Shown here: positions 35,286 through 45,111 of the stretch, in pieces
Layout of the letters: every line of letters begins with the position of its first letter
How positions within the stretch are numbered: the first letter of the stretch is position 1
NCBI GenBank assembly: GCA_022792335.1
Contig: JAAWAV010000060.1
Location: 1-64,000, forward strand
Origin: Lachnospiraceae bacterium
GTDB taxonomy: Bacteria > Bacillota > Clostridia > Lachnospirales > Lachnospiraceae
Length of the DNA: 64,000 nt
Reading direction: 5' to 3'
Translations under genes and position numbers: made by a program
The notes under the pieces: generated by a model
Seen by the model: only the letters and a program-made list of their open reading frames with translations
What the model was told of the DNA's origin: nothing
Databases searched by the model: none

Positions 35286-36464
35286 TCAATCGCCTATTAA
35301 TGTATCCGGTCGTTCCCATATAATTTTCTCTGATGCAATTCCTATTTTAAGTAAATCTCCCCTAATTTTTTCTGCATTATTTTGAAATTTAATAGCAATA
35401 AGTACTTTTTCAAATGGGATATCACACATTTCTTCTACCCCTTGAACATTAAGGCCCTCATTCTGAAATTTTTTAAATTGCCTGTCCACCCACAATACAA
35501 CTTGTCCAGGATATGTTAAATTTAATATGCGATGGTAAGACCTTCCTACCTCTCCAGCCCCATATAAAACAAGCCTTTCTCCTCTTTCTATTTTTTTTAA
35601 TGGTGGTAGATAATATGGGATTTTATTTCTCAATTTTAATCCCATCATGTGATTCAATCCAAAAATCACACGATCTGCAAGAAACATATCTAACCGGCAT
35701 AGTAATTCTTTGGAACTTTCTTCTACTTGTGAACGTAACGACTGATAAAATATATTTACCTGTTCTAAGTATCCACGATTGATACTATGGCATAACGATT
35801 TCTTCCTTTGTCGATAAAAATAATGTGCCTGATTTTGAATCACAATCCCATCAGCCTGCAATATACACAAAAAACCCAATGTCATATCTTCAAAATACCG
35901 TAAGTTTGGATTTATCTTTTTATAATTTTCTTTAATTAGTTTCTGAGAAATCAATTTATCACAAAGGTTCAAACTGATACCTGCTTCCGCTCCGATCTGA
36001 TCAAACAAATGCTTCCGAATATCTGGGTATCTCCAATTTTCATAATATCCTTCTTCCAAAACATCGCTCTCTGAAAAACAATTTCCCGTATACTCATCAT
36101 ATATATTCTTTTTACAGATTGCCAATTCTGCATTATATAATTTTAAGTCCTCATACAGGCTTTGATATGTCTGGCTAGAAATCCAATCATCCCCGTCAAC
36201 AAATCCGAGATACTTCCCAAGCGCATGTTCAATCCCTGTATTTCGTGCTGCTAAAGCTCCTTTATTTTTCTGATGGATAACTTTTATACGAGAATCCATT
36301 CTTGCATAGTTTTCACATATCTCTCCAGACTTGTCTATGGATCCATCATTTACCAAAATAATCTCCAGATTCTGATAGGTCTGATTTAAGATACTCTTTA
36401 AACATTCTTCTATGTATTCCTCATCGTTATATACCGGAACGACAATACTGATTAATTCATTCAT
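35286..36464 (-). CDS. GT2 glycosyltransferase with C-terminal Rossmann-like module
   Basis: The N-terminal GT-A domain (1 to about 220) is a family 2 glycosyltransferase: SIVVPVYNDEEYIEECL, VNDGSIDKSG, GALAARNTGIEHA and the metal-binding DGDD at 90-93. The C-terminal ~100 residues are the recurrent module (RLVLYGAGEVGRSY, then VLWVDRQ). It is cytoplasmic and expected to add a sugar to a lipid-linked glycan; donor and acceptor are unknown. Confidence 0.9.
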   Translation of the reverse strand: MNELISIVVPVYNDEEYIEECLKSILNQTYQNLEIILVNDGSIDKSGEICENYARMDSRIKVIHQKNKGALAARNTGIEHALGKYLGFVDGDDWISSQTYQSLYEDLKLYNAELAICKKNIYDEYTGNCFSESDVLEEGYYENWRYPDIRKHLFDQIGAEAGISLNLCDKLISQKLIKENYKKINPNLRYFEDMTLGFLCILQADGIVIQNQAHYFYRQRKKSLCHSINRGYLEQVNIFYQSLRSQVEESSKELLCRLDMFLADRVIFGLNHMMGLKLRNKIPYYLPPLKKIERGERLVLYGAGEVGRSYHRILNLTYPGQVVLWVDRQFKKFQNEGLNVQGVEEMCDIPFEKVLIAIKFQNNAEKIRGDLLKIGIASEKIIWERPDTLIGD

Positions 36465-36473
36465 TTTATCTTT

Positions 36474-37907
36474 TTATTCCTCATAATAAGACATCAATTC
36501 TTCTATATGTTCTCCCATTGTGGGAAGCTTAGAGGCGTTTTTCCAATAATTATTTAGCTTCTCCGGATATCTTAAGAAAACAGATAACTTTTTTAAAAAG
36601 TCATCTATGTCGCCTCCAACAAAACAAAAGTCGTTTGATAGAGTAAGCTCCCTTGCTCCTCCAAGATCACTAACCAAAACAGGGATTCCGTAAGCCTTCA
36701 TTTCTATTGCAACCTGCGGCAGATTGTCTTCCCATAGGTGAGGGACAATTCCTAACTGCACCTCTTTAAGTATCTCTGGTAAATCATCATGGTTATATCC
36801 ATCATAAATTACAATTTCAGTAAGTTTTTTCTTCAAATCAGTGATACGCTTTTTCATCTCATCTTCTCTAATCTGAACTGCAAGCGTTAATTTAAGTTTC
36901 ACTGCCAGATGGGAAGGCATCTTTTCCAGCGCTTCTATCAGAAAATGAAATCCTTTCACTCTTCTCATATATCCGAGATAACAAATATGAAATAAACCTC
37001 CATCATAGGGATAGGCTTCATTTCCTTTTTGTATTTCTGCAACTTCTGAACCAATATAACTTATCCTTACTTTTTCCTTTTCTACCCCATAAAAAGTCGC
37101 AATCTCAGCCGTTCTATGCGAAACAGCAAGGATATCATCCATATATTTATTTAAATAAAACACCATTTCTTTCCGAAATCTTTGAAATGCCCGCGACAAC
37201 TTTATTTTTCTTCGAACGCAAATTTTCCCTCCAGTTAATTTATCATAGATTCCATAAACACTTTCCATTACATTCTGGAGTCCCGACCACACCGGTCTGA
37301 TCTTCTCCTCCCGTTTTTTTTGATAATTGATCCATTGATTAAAAATCACTTTTCTCCTATGTACATCTTTGGGCATACAGGATATACAACATTCTCCTCC
37401 CGTTTTTTCCTGACAATTCTCCAGATTTTCCTTCCATAACATCACCTGTGGACAAAATGGATAATAATTATGCAAAGAATAAATAAATTTTGTTTTTGGA
37501 AACTCTTCTTTCAATTCGAGTACTTTCAAAGATAAACCTTCTAAATTTTGAAAATGTACCACATCAAAATCACCTATTTCTCTAAAAAACTTCTTAATTA
37601 CTTCTTTTAATACGGTATCCTCGTAACATAGCCATGGAGAAGAAAAACTAAGATGGGCTGAAGATAGCACCGGAGAATTTACTATCTGATAACTTTTGCA
37701 TTCCTCTCCAAATATGTTTTCTGTTGGTTCGATAAATGTTTTCCTTTTTCTGATATCATAAGCCCTTCCCGAGCTTAAAAAATACACCTCCCAGTCCGAT
37801 CTTTTCACCAAATGCCTGATTAAGTTTTTTGTATATACAGATACACCGCCGCCCTTACCCTCTGTTTCATCAAAAGGGATCCAATTATATATTAAAATCT
37901 TCTTCAT
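36474..37907 (-). CDS. GT4-family glycosyltransferase
   Basis: This is a GT-B fold transferase of about 477 residues. KGGGVSVYTKNLIRHL lies in the N-terminal half. A C-terminal Glycos_transf_1 domain carries GYMRRVKGFHFLIEAL and the E-x7-E-like region AIEMKAYGIPVLVSDLGG. A cysteine cluster (CPQVM, then CQEKTGGECCISC) in the middle suggests a bound metal. The ATG at 37907 starts four bases past the upstream stop; a TTG at 37943 gives a longer form. Unlike its neighbours it carries no Rossmann-like module. Confidence 0.87.
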   Translation of the reverse strand: MKKILIYNWIPFDETEGKGGGVSVYTKNLIRHLVKRSDWEVYFLSSGRAYDIRKRKTFIEPTENIFGEECKSYQIVNSPVLSSAHLSFSSPWLCYEDTVLKEVIKKFFREIGDFDVVHFQNLEGLSLKVLELKEEFPKTKFIYSLHNYYPFCPQVMLWKENLENCQEKTGGECCISCMPKDVHRRKVIFNQWINYQKKREEKIRPVWSGLQNVMESVYGIYDKLTGGKICVRRKIKLSRAFQRFRKEMVFYLNKYMDDILAVSHRTAEIATFYGVEKEKVRISYIGSEVAEIQKGNEAYPYDGGLFHICYLGYMRRVKGFHFLIEALEKMPSHLAVKLKLTLAVQIREDEMKKRITDLKKKLTEIVIYDGYNHDDLPEILKEVQLGIVPHLWEDNLPQVAIEMKAYGIPVLVSDLGGARELTLSNDFCFVGGDIDDFLKKLSVFLRYPEKLNNYWKNASKLPTMGEHIEELMSYYEE

Positions 37908-37911
37908 AATT

Positions 37912-39585
37912 TTATGTAAATAATTTTCCTCCCCTTTTTTCAAGCTCCCACATATAATAATTCTCTACAATACCAACTGTGTCTATCTTATGAGAATATT
38001 GTATGGTTCCCAAATCTACAATCTCACTTTTCATGATTGGATGTACCAGTATTTCTTTTAATTCCACTTTTGGTGTAATGCCATCGGATTCCATCATACT
38101 AATTTGGGCAAATTCTTCATCTGTATAAGTACCCCAATTCAAAATTTTTGTAAAAAAAACCTCGTCTACTCCCAGTCTGTTTCCCCACTCTACAAAAGGA
38201 ACCATCTCCTTATAATTTTCTTTCTGAACAACAAAGTTCATACGAAAATAATGTAATTCTCCGTCTCTATGAAGCTCCGCCGCAAATTCCATATTTTTTT
38301 GCAAGATATCAAAATTCCCGTTCCTACGTATATGCTCATAAGTTCTTTTTGTGGCTGCATCTACAGAAACTGTCAGCATGATCTTTCCATTCTTTCCCTT
38401 CCTAAAACGTTCCCAATTTTGGGGGGTAAACAGCAAACCATTGGATAACAGACGGATATATTTCGGGTCGCAGGTTTCAGATTCATATATCTTTCGATAT
38501 GCCGGACTGAAGAATACTTCTCCATTTCCCGCCAAAATCAAAAAATTGCATACTGAAAGATAATTTTTCTGAATTTCCTTTGTAATCCGCTCCACATGTT
38601 CCAATTCTTCTCCTTTTGCAACATGCAATTTTTTTCGACAAGTACTACAAGAAAGATTGCAAGATGGATCATATCCCAAAGCCAAAACTTCTGGAAAATG
38701 TGTCATCTTTTTGTAGGGCTCCTCTTTATATAGGGCGACCTTTTTATTTTTTGACAAAAACAGTGGGCACATACTTTTATCACAAAACGAAAAGGTTTTA
38801 TTCTCTGTAGAAAGGCACATAATTTTATGTATATTTGATTTCCAAAGCCCCTCTTGATCTTTCTTTAAAATATTATCAGAGCCTTCCTGTACAAATGTCG
38901 TGCAACAATATCTAGTATCCCCTTCCGGCAAAATTTCTAAATGATTTAACATCGTATTACAGTCCAAATCATAACTGGAACGGTCAAATATTGTTCGCCT
39001 AAGTAACAAAGAAGGTAGACTTAGTACAACTTTCCAATTGATAAAATCTATATTCTCTATCATTCCCTGTGCCAAAAGAAATTTCCGTATCTCACTATCT
39101 CGCTCAACAGCAATGATAACATAATACTGCTTCCAATCTGATACTTTTTGAGGAAGAACGACCGGCCGTTCCAGAAAAGATTCATACTTTTTATAAGAAT
39201 CAATAAAAAATTCCACTGGCCACGGAAATTCCCGTTTCATCATAGATTGGCATACTTGTCCCGTTCCCCAAACAAGGAATTTTCTTTCCGTCGGTATAGA
39301 TATCTCATCCAATCCATCAAAAAAATCTTCTTCGTAAATATAATCTTTCTTATAAATCAGGCCATTTTTTTGTAAACTCTGTTCCTTTTGTTTTTTGTCA
39401 AAATCACAGATAATAATCTGATCATACTGATGATCATGTAATGCTTCTTCCAACTTTACCAGAGGATACCCACACCATGTCTCAGAGGTACATCTCTCAT
39501 CTATCAAGTACAAAATATTTAATTCGTCAAAAATATACATAAAATCTTTAGCCACCCGATTGGCCCCATAGATAACATATTTCAC
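37912..39585 (-). CDS. Radical SAM protein with two N-terminal Rossmann-like modules and SPASM-like region before the SAM core
   Basis: The 557-residue protein has a repeated module at the N-terminus: YVIYGANRVAKDF (1-95) and FLVWGTGQVCQSM (about 102-185). A SPASM-like cysteine region follows (C209, CC at 227-228, C257, C268 and C273, with LEILPEGDTRYCC). The radical SAM core comes after it, with the 4Fe-4S ligands C309-x3-C313-x2-C316. SPASM domains normally follow the core, so this order is unusual. The start is GTG at 39585 behind AGGAGGG. Substrate unknown; a sugar or glycan modification is the contextual guess. Confidence 0.85.
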   Translation of the reverse strand: MKYVIYGANRVAKDFMYIFDELNILYLIDERCTSETWCGYPLVKLEEALHDHQYDQIIICDFDKKQKEQSLQKNGLIYKKDYIYEEDFFDGLDEISIPTERKFLVWGTGQVCQSMMKREFPWPVEFFIDSYKKYESFLERPVVLPQKVSDWKQYYVIIAVERDSEIRKFLLAQGMIENIDFINWKVVLSLPSLLLRRTIFDRSSYDLDCNTMLNHLEILPEGDTRYCCTTFVQEGSDNILKKDQEGLWKSNIHKIMCLSTENKTFSFCDKSMCPLFLSKNKKVALYKEEPYKKMTHFPEVLALGYDPSCNLSCSTCRKKLHVAKGEELEHVERITKEIQKNYLSVCNFLILAGNGEVFFSPAYRKIYESETCDPKYIRLLSNGLLFTPQNWERFRKGKNGKIMLTVSVDAATKRTYEHIRRNGNFDILQKNMEFAAELHRDGELHYFRMNFVVQKENYKEMVPFVEWGNRLGVDEVFFTKILNWGTYTDEEFAQISMMESDGITPKVELKEILVHPIMKSEIVDLGTIQYSHKIDTVGIVENYYMWELEKRGGKLFT

Positions 39586-39618
39586 TTCACAAATCCCTCC
39601 TTTTCAGTTTTTATTCTT

Positions 39619-41559
39619 CTAAATACAAAAAAAATGATAGATCCCTCGAGCTTTCAATAATGGAATTACCTGTGTCTGATTTTCTTCATTCAGACATAAC
39701 ACAACCCCACAATTATTGGATATCATCAACTCTGACAAATATTTGACTGGTAGTCCTTCAAAATTTTCTGGTTTTTTCTGTCCGTCTGATATGACATATC
39801 CTTTCACATTTGGTACCAAAACTTTATATTTTCGAGCCAAATCCCCAATTCCATAAATAAATATCTCAGAATAATCTGCACAAAACTCTTTTATTCCTAT
39901 GGAAAGCAATTTTCTTTTTAATCCATCAAAATCATAAAATTCCCCACATTCTCTTCGTATTTGAGACGCTAGCTGTGTGAGATAGTAGCTTAGATTTATT
40001 TCATTCATAGCAGCATATTCCGAACTTTCTACAACCCCAGAATAATATCCTGCATCTTGAGCCAAATAAGGCCAAAGATAGGACAGGCAAGAATCAGTTT
40101 TCTTCTCCAAATATGTCAATTTTCTTAAAATACCGCCTCGAATCCAAAAATCATCTGAAATTCTAAACGGCACTTTAAACCTAGAAATCTGACAATTTAG
40201 CCCCATTTCTTTTATCGTCTGCTCTACAACTTCATATTTTCCATTCCATCCTTTTCCAAACTCTCCAAAATAAGAAGAAAAATTAGGTTGTGGTGCAGTT
40301 AAAAAACCTAATCTTGGTTCTTCTTCAAATTTTTCTAAAATTCCTGAAACATGGATATCATCTTTTAACAGGTTCTCCCAAATATTATAAAAATATGACT
40401 TTCCAGTACAGCTTGATTGTATATCTGATGTCACATCCGTATCATGTAAAACACAGACAAAATCATACGTACATAACTCAGAAAAAAGTTCTTGTTTTCC
40501 CCAACTACTCGTTTTACATTCTAAGCCACATTTTTGATATACTTCCAAAATTTCTGCCTTCTCAGAAATAATTTTGAAAAAATACTCTGAATTGAATCTT
40601 TGCAAATACTCCAATACTGTTTCTGTTGCCTCTACATAATTCGCAAAAACTACAATAATTATTTTCAGTTTCCTCAGCTCTTTCTTTTTATGGGATGGAA
40701 TAATATACTGAAAACAAAGGCTTCTCTGTAAATCTGACATGTGGAATACTCTGAGTATATTATCCCATATAAGATTTATATCATAATCTGTCTCCTTGTC
40801 TATGTAATGGATAGATTGATACAAGTTCTCCTGTGTTTGCTTAAATAGAGTATCATATATCAATTGTTGTTTCTTTAGAAAAGGAAAATTCCGTTTTCTG
40901 ATCAATTCAAAGGATATCATAGCGTATTGGGAATAGTTATTGGTCAAATTGATTTTAGAATCATTAATTTCCGTATTTGCTAAAGTAGTATAGGTATACC
41001 CTAACTTCTCAAAAAAATGTGTAAATTTCTCTTCATGTTGAAATACAACGTCCCAAAATGAATGATAAATTGGCATGTCCATCCAATACTGTTGAAAACG
41101 AATATCATGTAACATACGATAACGAATTTGAAGAAAATAGCTTTGTATATGTTCAAACTCTCCCCGCTTCTCTTGTCCTTTGTAGGCTCCATGTTTTGCG
41201 AGCCCCCAAAAATCCGCGGATTTTTCATCCATCTCTGCATAAATATCTTTCATAGGTCTAAAGGGTCCAAACATAGAATCATTTACTAAGGTCAGTTCGT
41301 CATATTCCAGAACTTTTTTCCATCCAATAAACTTACCTAATGCGTCTTTAAATCCTCCTGCGTCAAACCCTATATTTTCCCGATAATAAATCTGATCTGC
41401 ATAAGTTTCTAAAATATCCAATCCCCGAGCAACTTCCGGCATATTACAGACTACCACCAAGTAATCCATACAAGTTTTCAATTCCTTTAACATATAACCG
41501 ATATATTTATCTACTATATTTTGTTTATCATAAACTAGATAAATGCACAGACGTTTCAT
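39619..41559 (-). CDS. RgpF-like rhamnan synthesis protein F with C-terminal Rossmann-like module
   Basis: This is a 646-residue protein of the rhamnan synthesis F family. The N-terminal part reads RLCIYLVYDKQNIVDKY and YRENIGFDAGGFKDAL, with LVNDSMFGPF further on; FVCVLHDTDVTSD and the conserved LGFLTAPQP lie in the second half. RgpF acts in rhamnose-glucose polysaccharide assembly in streptococci, probably as a glycosyltransferase. From about 565 the protein ends in the recurrent module (IFIYGIGDLARKY, then GYVISDGQ). Confidence 0.88.
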   Translation of the reverse strand: MKRLCIYLVYDKQNIVDKYIGYMLKELKTCMDYLVVVCNMPEVARGLDILETYADQIYYRENIGFDAGGFKDALGKFIGWKKVLEYDELTLVNDSMFGPFRPMKDIYAEMDEKSADFWGLAKHGAYKGQEKRGEFEHIQSYFLQIRYRMLHDIRFQQYWMDMPIYHSFWDVVFQHEEKFTHFFEKLGYTYTTLANTEINDSKINLTNNYSQYAMISFELIRKRNFPFLKKQQLIYDTLFKQTQENLYQSIHYIDKETDYDINLIWDNILRVFHMSDLQRSLCFQYIIPSHKKKELRKLKIIIVVFANYVEATETVLEYLQRFNSEYFFKIISEKAEILEVYQKCGLECKTSSWGKQELFSELCTYDFVCVLHDTDVTSDIQSSCTGKSYFYNIWENLLKDDIHVSGILEKFEEEPRLGFLTAPQPNFSSYFGEFGKGWNGKYEVVEQTIKEMGLNCQISRFKVPFRISDDFWIRGGILRKLTYLEKKTDSCLSYLWPYLAQDAGYYSGVVESSEYAAMNEINLSYYLTQLASQIRRECGEFYDFDGLKRKLLSIGIKEFCADYSEIFIYGIGDLARKYKVLVPNVKGYVISDGQKKPENFEGLPVKYLSELMISNNCGVVLCLNEENQTQVIPLLKARGIYHFFCI

Positions 41560-41626
41560 ATGCCCTCTTTTTTCTGAATCCCAATCCCATTTTTTAGCTA
41601 TCTAAACTTATTTCCAAAAATATTAT

Positions 41627-42859
41627 TTAGTCTCTATGGTACAGATCTCTTGTATACACTTTTTGTTTCACATCGTCTAAATTTATGTCTGTTCTATTTG
41701 CTATAATACAATCACAAACCGTTTTAAATTCCTCAATATCTTTGATGATTCTATGTCCTAGAAAAGTTTTTTTATCTTCAAGTATCGGTTCATATAGAAC
41801 GATAGTAATTCCCCGCGCCTTCAGACGTTTTATTACTCCCTGAACAGAACTTTCTCTAAAATTGTCACTCTTACTTTTCATTGTTAAACGGTAAATTCCA
41901 ACGGTAATGGATTCTTTTTCATCCAAAATATTGAAATTATCCGATGAATGACGAGAAAATCCTATTTTTTTTGCTATCTGTCCCGCAATAAAATCTTTTC
42001 TTGTTTCATTAGACTCTATAATTGCGCGGATCAAAGTTTCCGGAATATCTCCATAATTAGCCAATAGCTGTTTTGTATCTTTTGGTAAGCAATATCCTCC
42101 ATATCCAAAAGACGGATTATTATAAAAGTCTCCTATCCTTGGATCATAACAAACACCTTTTATAATTTCTTTTGTATTTAACGCCTTCACCTCTGCATAA
42201 GTATCTAGTTCATTAAAAAAACTAATTCTTAATGCCAGGTATGTATTAGAAAACAGTTTGACAGCCTCTGCCTCGCTCGCTCCCATTATCAATATAGGGA
42301 CCTGCTGTTCCTCTGAACATTCCTTCAAAATAAAAGCAAATTTTTTAGCTTTTCTTTGGCTTTCAATATTTGTACCCCCTACGATAATTCTGGAGGGATG
42401 CAGATTATCATATAGTGCTTTTGTCTCTCTTAAAAATTCCGGGCTAAATAAAATATTTTCTGTACAATATTTTCTATTAATCTCTTCTGTATATCCAACC
42501 GGAACTGTCGATTTTATGATTACCAGTGCTTTTGTATTATTTTCTATCACTTTTCCCACAACAAAATCAACCGTTGACGTATCAAAATATTCTTTTTCAC
42601 TGTCATAATTTGTAGGTACTGCAATGATAACAATATCTGCATTCTGATAGGCTTCCGTTTCGTAAACTGTCGCTCTTAAAGTAAGAGACTTATTTTCCAT
42701 ATAACGAAGCATATCCTTATCCTGCAAAAATAATTGTCTATTATTTATTTTGTTTACCCGCTCTTCTAAGATATCAAGAGCTGTTACTTCATGTCTTTTT
42801 GCTAGTAAAAGAGCTAACGATAATCCGACATATCCTGTCCCTACAACTGTGATTTTCAT
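41627..42859 (-). CDS. ugd: UDP-glucose/nucleotide-sugar 6-dehydrogenase
   Basis: The 410-residue enzyme oxidises C6 of a UDP-hexose to the uronic acid, usually UDP-glucose to UDP-glucuronate, using two NAD+. It has the NAD loop GTGYVGLSLA at 7-16, the conserved STVPVGYT, FSPEFLRETKAL, and the catalytic cysteine in GYGGYCLPKDTK. It is the only clear nucleotide-sugar-forming enzyme in the AT-rich block and implies an acidic glycan. UDP-N-acetylhexosamine or GDP-mannose specificity cannot be excluded. Confidence 0.92.
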   Translation of the reverse strand: MKITVVGTGYVGLSLALLLAKRHEVTALDILEERVNKINNRQLFLQDKDMLRYMENKSLTLRATVYETEAYQNADIVIIAVPTNYDSEKEYFDTSTVDFVVGKVIENNTKALVIIKSTVPVGYTEEINRKYCTENILFSPEFLRETKALYDNLHPSRIIVGGTNIESQRKAKKFAFILKECSEEQQVPILIMGASEAEAVKLFSNTYLALRISFFNELDTYAEVKALNTKEIIKGVCYDPRIGDFYNNPSFGYGGYCLPKDTKQLLANYGDIPETLIRAIIESNETRKDFIAGQIAKKIGFSRHSSDNFNILDEKESITVGIYRLTMKSKSDNFRESSVQGVIKRLKARGITIVLYEPILEDKKTFLGHRIIKDIEEFKTVCDCIIANRTDINLDDVKQKVYTRDLYHRD

Positions 42860-42950
42860 ATTCTTCTTCCAATATCTATGGATCCGAGCAAATCTCTTTA
42901 TAAAAAAGATACTTTTGCCCCTCTGATCGACGTCTATAATTTTCCTTAAT

Positions 42951-44057
42951 TTATTGTAAATATTTTATTTTTGCATATAAAACAGAGTAACATCCTTTAT
43001 GATGCAAAAAATATATATTTGTTAAATGTTCTCCATAATATCCCCATAATCTGGATCCAATTTTCATCTTGTGATGTTCTCTAATTTTCCTACATTCAGC
43101 AAATATCTGAAATAGCCACTCATAATATTGATTAAATACCACTTTCTTTGCAAAAAGAATATTTCCTGGAAAGAATACTTTATTTGAAAAATACTTGAAA
43201 GCAGATTCTATATACTCAGGAGAAATCCAGTAAATTGCACTTAAAAGTACTTGTACGTCCTCTCTTGCAAATCTTGTGATCATTTCATGTCTGGAAATAT
43301 AGGGAAGAGGAAGTAACACATCTATCCCTTTCTCTACTATTTCCTCTATTTGTTCATCCGTTACGTCAAGCCCTCTGCTATAATGATATAATCCAACATA
43401 ATCATGAAAGGTATCATTTTTATAAATCCAATATCCGGCTGTCAATTCACTAAAATAAGGATTTAAGATGGATATATTATCTCCCACATCGTCAGTTAAC
43501 TCACATATTTTATGATCTGTCAATTTTGCTCCAGCCTGTATGTAATTTATATAATAAGATAGATATTTCTCATTTACTTTATGAAAATTCGCAGATGATG
43601 TAACTGCATAAATACAAATATTTTTCCTATTTTTGTGTTTTTTCAGCGGCTTTTCGCCCTTGTTTCCAACCTCTTGCATAGCGCCCAAAATAGAATTACA
43701 ATATTTTTTCAGATCATCTGTAACTATATTTGTTATTTGTGTTGCACTTGAAATAATATTGGGGAAACCAGCTTGAAGTAATATCTTCCTCATTTCTTTA
43801 TCCGCTTCATATCCTTGTGATATAATGACGAGACCCTCTTTTTTAATATCATCTTCTATTTCTTCAAATGTTTTAACTGGTTTCTTATCTAAATACAGTG
43901 GATTATCCATTCTTTTGCTTACTATAAAACAATCAATATCTGCTTTTGCCTCCTGAACATATTGATAACTCAAACGCGCTGCTTCTTTAGCTCCAAAAAT
44001 CATAAGATGTTTATAGCATCCCAATCTCTTAAACCAATTAATATTATTAAAAAACAT
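42951..44057 (-). CDS. DUF4422 glycosyltransferase-like protein with N-terminal Rossmann-like module (second copy)
   Basis: The 368-residue protein has the same two-part layout as 32633-33688. An N-terminal module (LMIFGAKEAARLSY near 19-32, then GLVIISQGYEAD) precedes a DUF4422 domain with IQAGAKLTDHKICEL, the conserved LTAGYWIYKN and VGLYHYSRGLD, and LLPLPYISR. The two are clearly divergent paralogues. It is probably a glycosyltransferase acting in the cytoplasm. Confidence 0.84.
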   Translation of the reverse strand: MFFNNINWFKRLGCYKHLMIFGAKEAARLSYQYVQEAKADIDCFIVSKRMDNPLYLDKKPVKTFEEIEDDIKKEGLVIISQGYEADKEMRKILLQAGFPNIISSATQITNIVTDDLKKYCNSILGAMQEVGNKGEKPLKKHKNRKNICIYAVTSSANFHKVNEKYLSYYINYIQAGAKLTDHKICELTDDVGDNISILNPYFSELTAGYWIYKNDTFHDYVGLYHYSRGLDVTDEQIEEIVEKGIDVLLPLPYISRHEMITRFAREDVQVLLSAIYWISPEYIESAFKYFSNKVFFPGNILFAKKVVFNQYYEWLFQIFAECRKIREHHKMKIGSRLWGYYGEHLTNIYFLHHKGCYSVLYAKIKYLQ

Positions 44058-44090
44058 AATGACATACCTTTCCTCACTTTTCTTCTATAA

Positions 44091-45110
44091 TTATAAAAGA
44101 TGATTTTTACTCACCAGCCATCTATTATTATTAATATCCAAATTGCATATATCTGGTACAAAATTGTTTTTCCAATATATATACGGAATACTTAATTGGT
44201 CACGTATTGAATATTGCTGTATTTCATATTCCCAATTTTCCATTAACATTTTCACTTTGTCATCATGATGCATGCGGACGATACATCCAGTTTCATATAA
44301 TCCATAATTTATCGGATATCCTTCTGTTAAATATTTAGAAACTTGCCGTATCATATTTTTTTTATTTCCTTTTCTCGAGATGATACATGCAGCAAGTTCG
44401 TCACAGATACATTCTCTCTCCGGATGTGGAAAACATAATATCTTCGACTGCTTTTGATATATAGATACATATGTTCTCAAGTCGTCCATAATCTGAAATT
44501 TCCCATCCACCCATATACTTATTTCATAATCCGAAAAAAAAATATGTGGGTTTAATTTTATGTGTCTGGCCAGTCGTATCTGATCGAGAGAATTATCTTT
44601 TATGTATTCAATATTCCATATCTTTGATTTTATCTTCGGGTTATCTGTAAAACATACATAAGTTAAACCGTCTGATAGAAATAATGGTTCTTTCAGTTCA
44701 TCATAGTTTCCAGTAATCGCCGTATATACTACTATAGGTTGTGTTCCAGCAAGTAAACGTTTCTTATAATCTTTTTTATTTGGATACCTTTTTTGATAAA
44801 TCCAATTTGCATAACATTTCCTCTTATATTCTTCATATGTATATATTTGTTCTTTTGAAATCCCCAAGGTCTCCATTAATTGTTTGCGAATCTCCCCCTC
44901 ATATACACTTGTAATAACCACTGTTTCGATTCCAAATTTATAAATGTCAGATGGAGAGATAATTCTTTTTCTATCTAAATACTTTCCCCACAACTCTGAA
45001 TCATTATCTATAAATATGATATCATCCTCCTGATACAAGAAAGGGGGCAGATATATTTGCTCTAAAATATTTTTTGCAAAAGTCCCTGCTCCAAAAAATC
45101 CCACTCTCAT
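44091..45110 (-). CDS. DUF616 (TOD1/MUCI70-like) glycosyltransferase with N-terminal Rossmann-like module
   Basis: The ATG at 45110 sits directly after the upstream stop, behind GGAAGGGG; the longer frame has no site. Residues 1-105 are the module (RVGFFGAGTFAKNIL, then IFIDNDSEL). The rest is DUF616: VVYTAITGNYDELKEP, YVCFTDNP, ARHIKLNPH and the metal-type IWVDGKFQI. DUF616 proteins are believed to be retaining glycosyltransferases. Donor unknown. Confidence 0.85.
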   Translation of the reverse strand: MRVGFFGAGTFAKNILEQIYLPPFLYQEDDIIFIDNDSELWGKYLDRKRIISPSDIYKFGIETVVITSVYEGEIRKQLMETLGISKEQIYTYEEYKRKCYANWIYQKRYPNKKDYKKRLLAGTQPIVVYTAITGNYDELKEPLFLSDGLTYVCFTDNPKIKSKIWNIEYIKDNSLDQIRLARHIKLNPHIFFSDYEISIWVDGKFQIMDDLRTYVSIYQKQSKILCFPHPERECICDELAACIISRKGNKKNMIRQVSKYLTEGYPINYGLYETGCIVRMHHDDKVKMLMENWEYEIQQYSIRDQLSIPYIYWKNNFVPDICNLDINNNRWLVSKNHLL

Positions 45111-45111
45111 T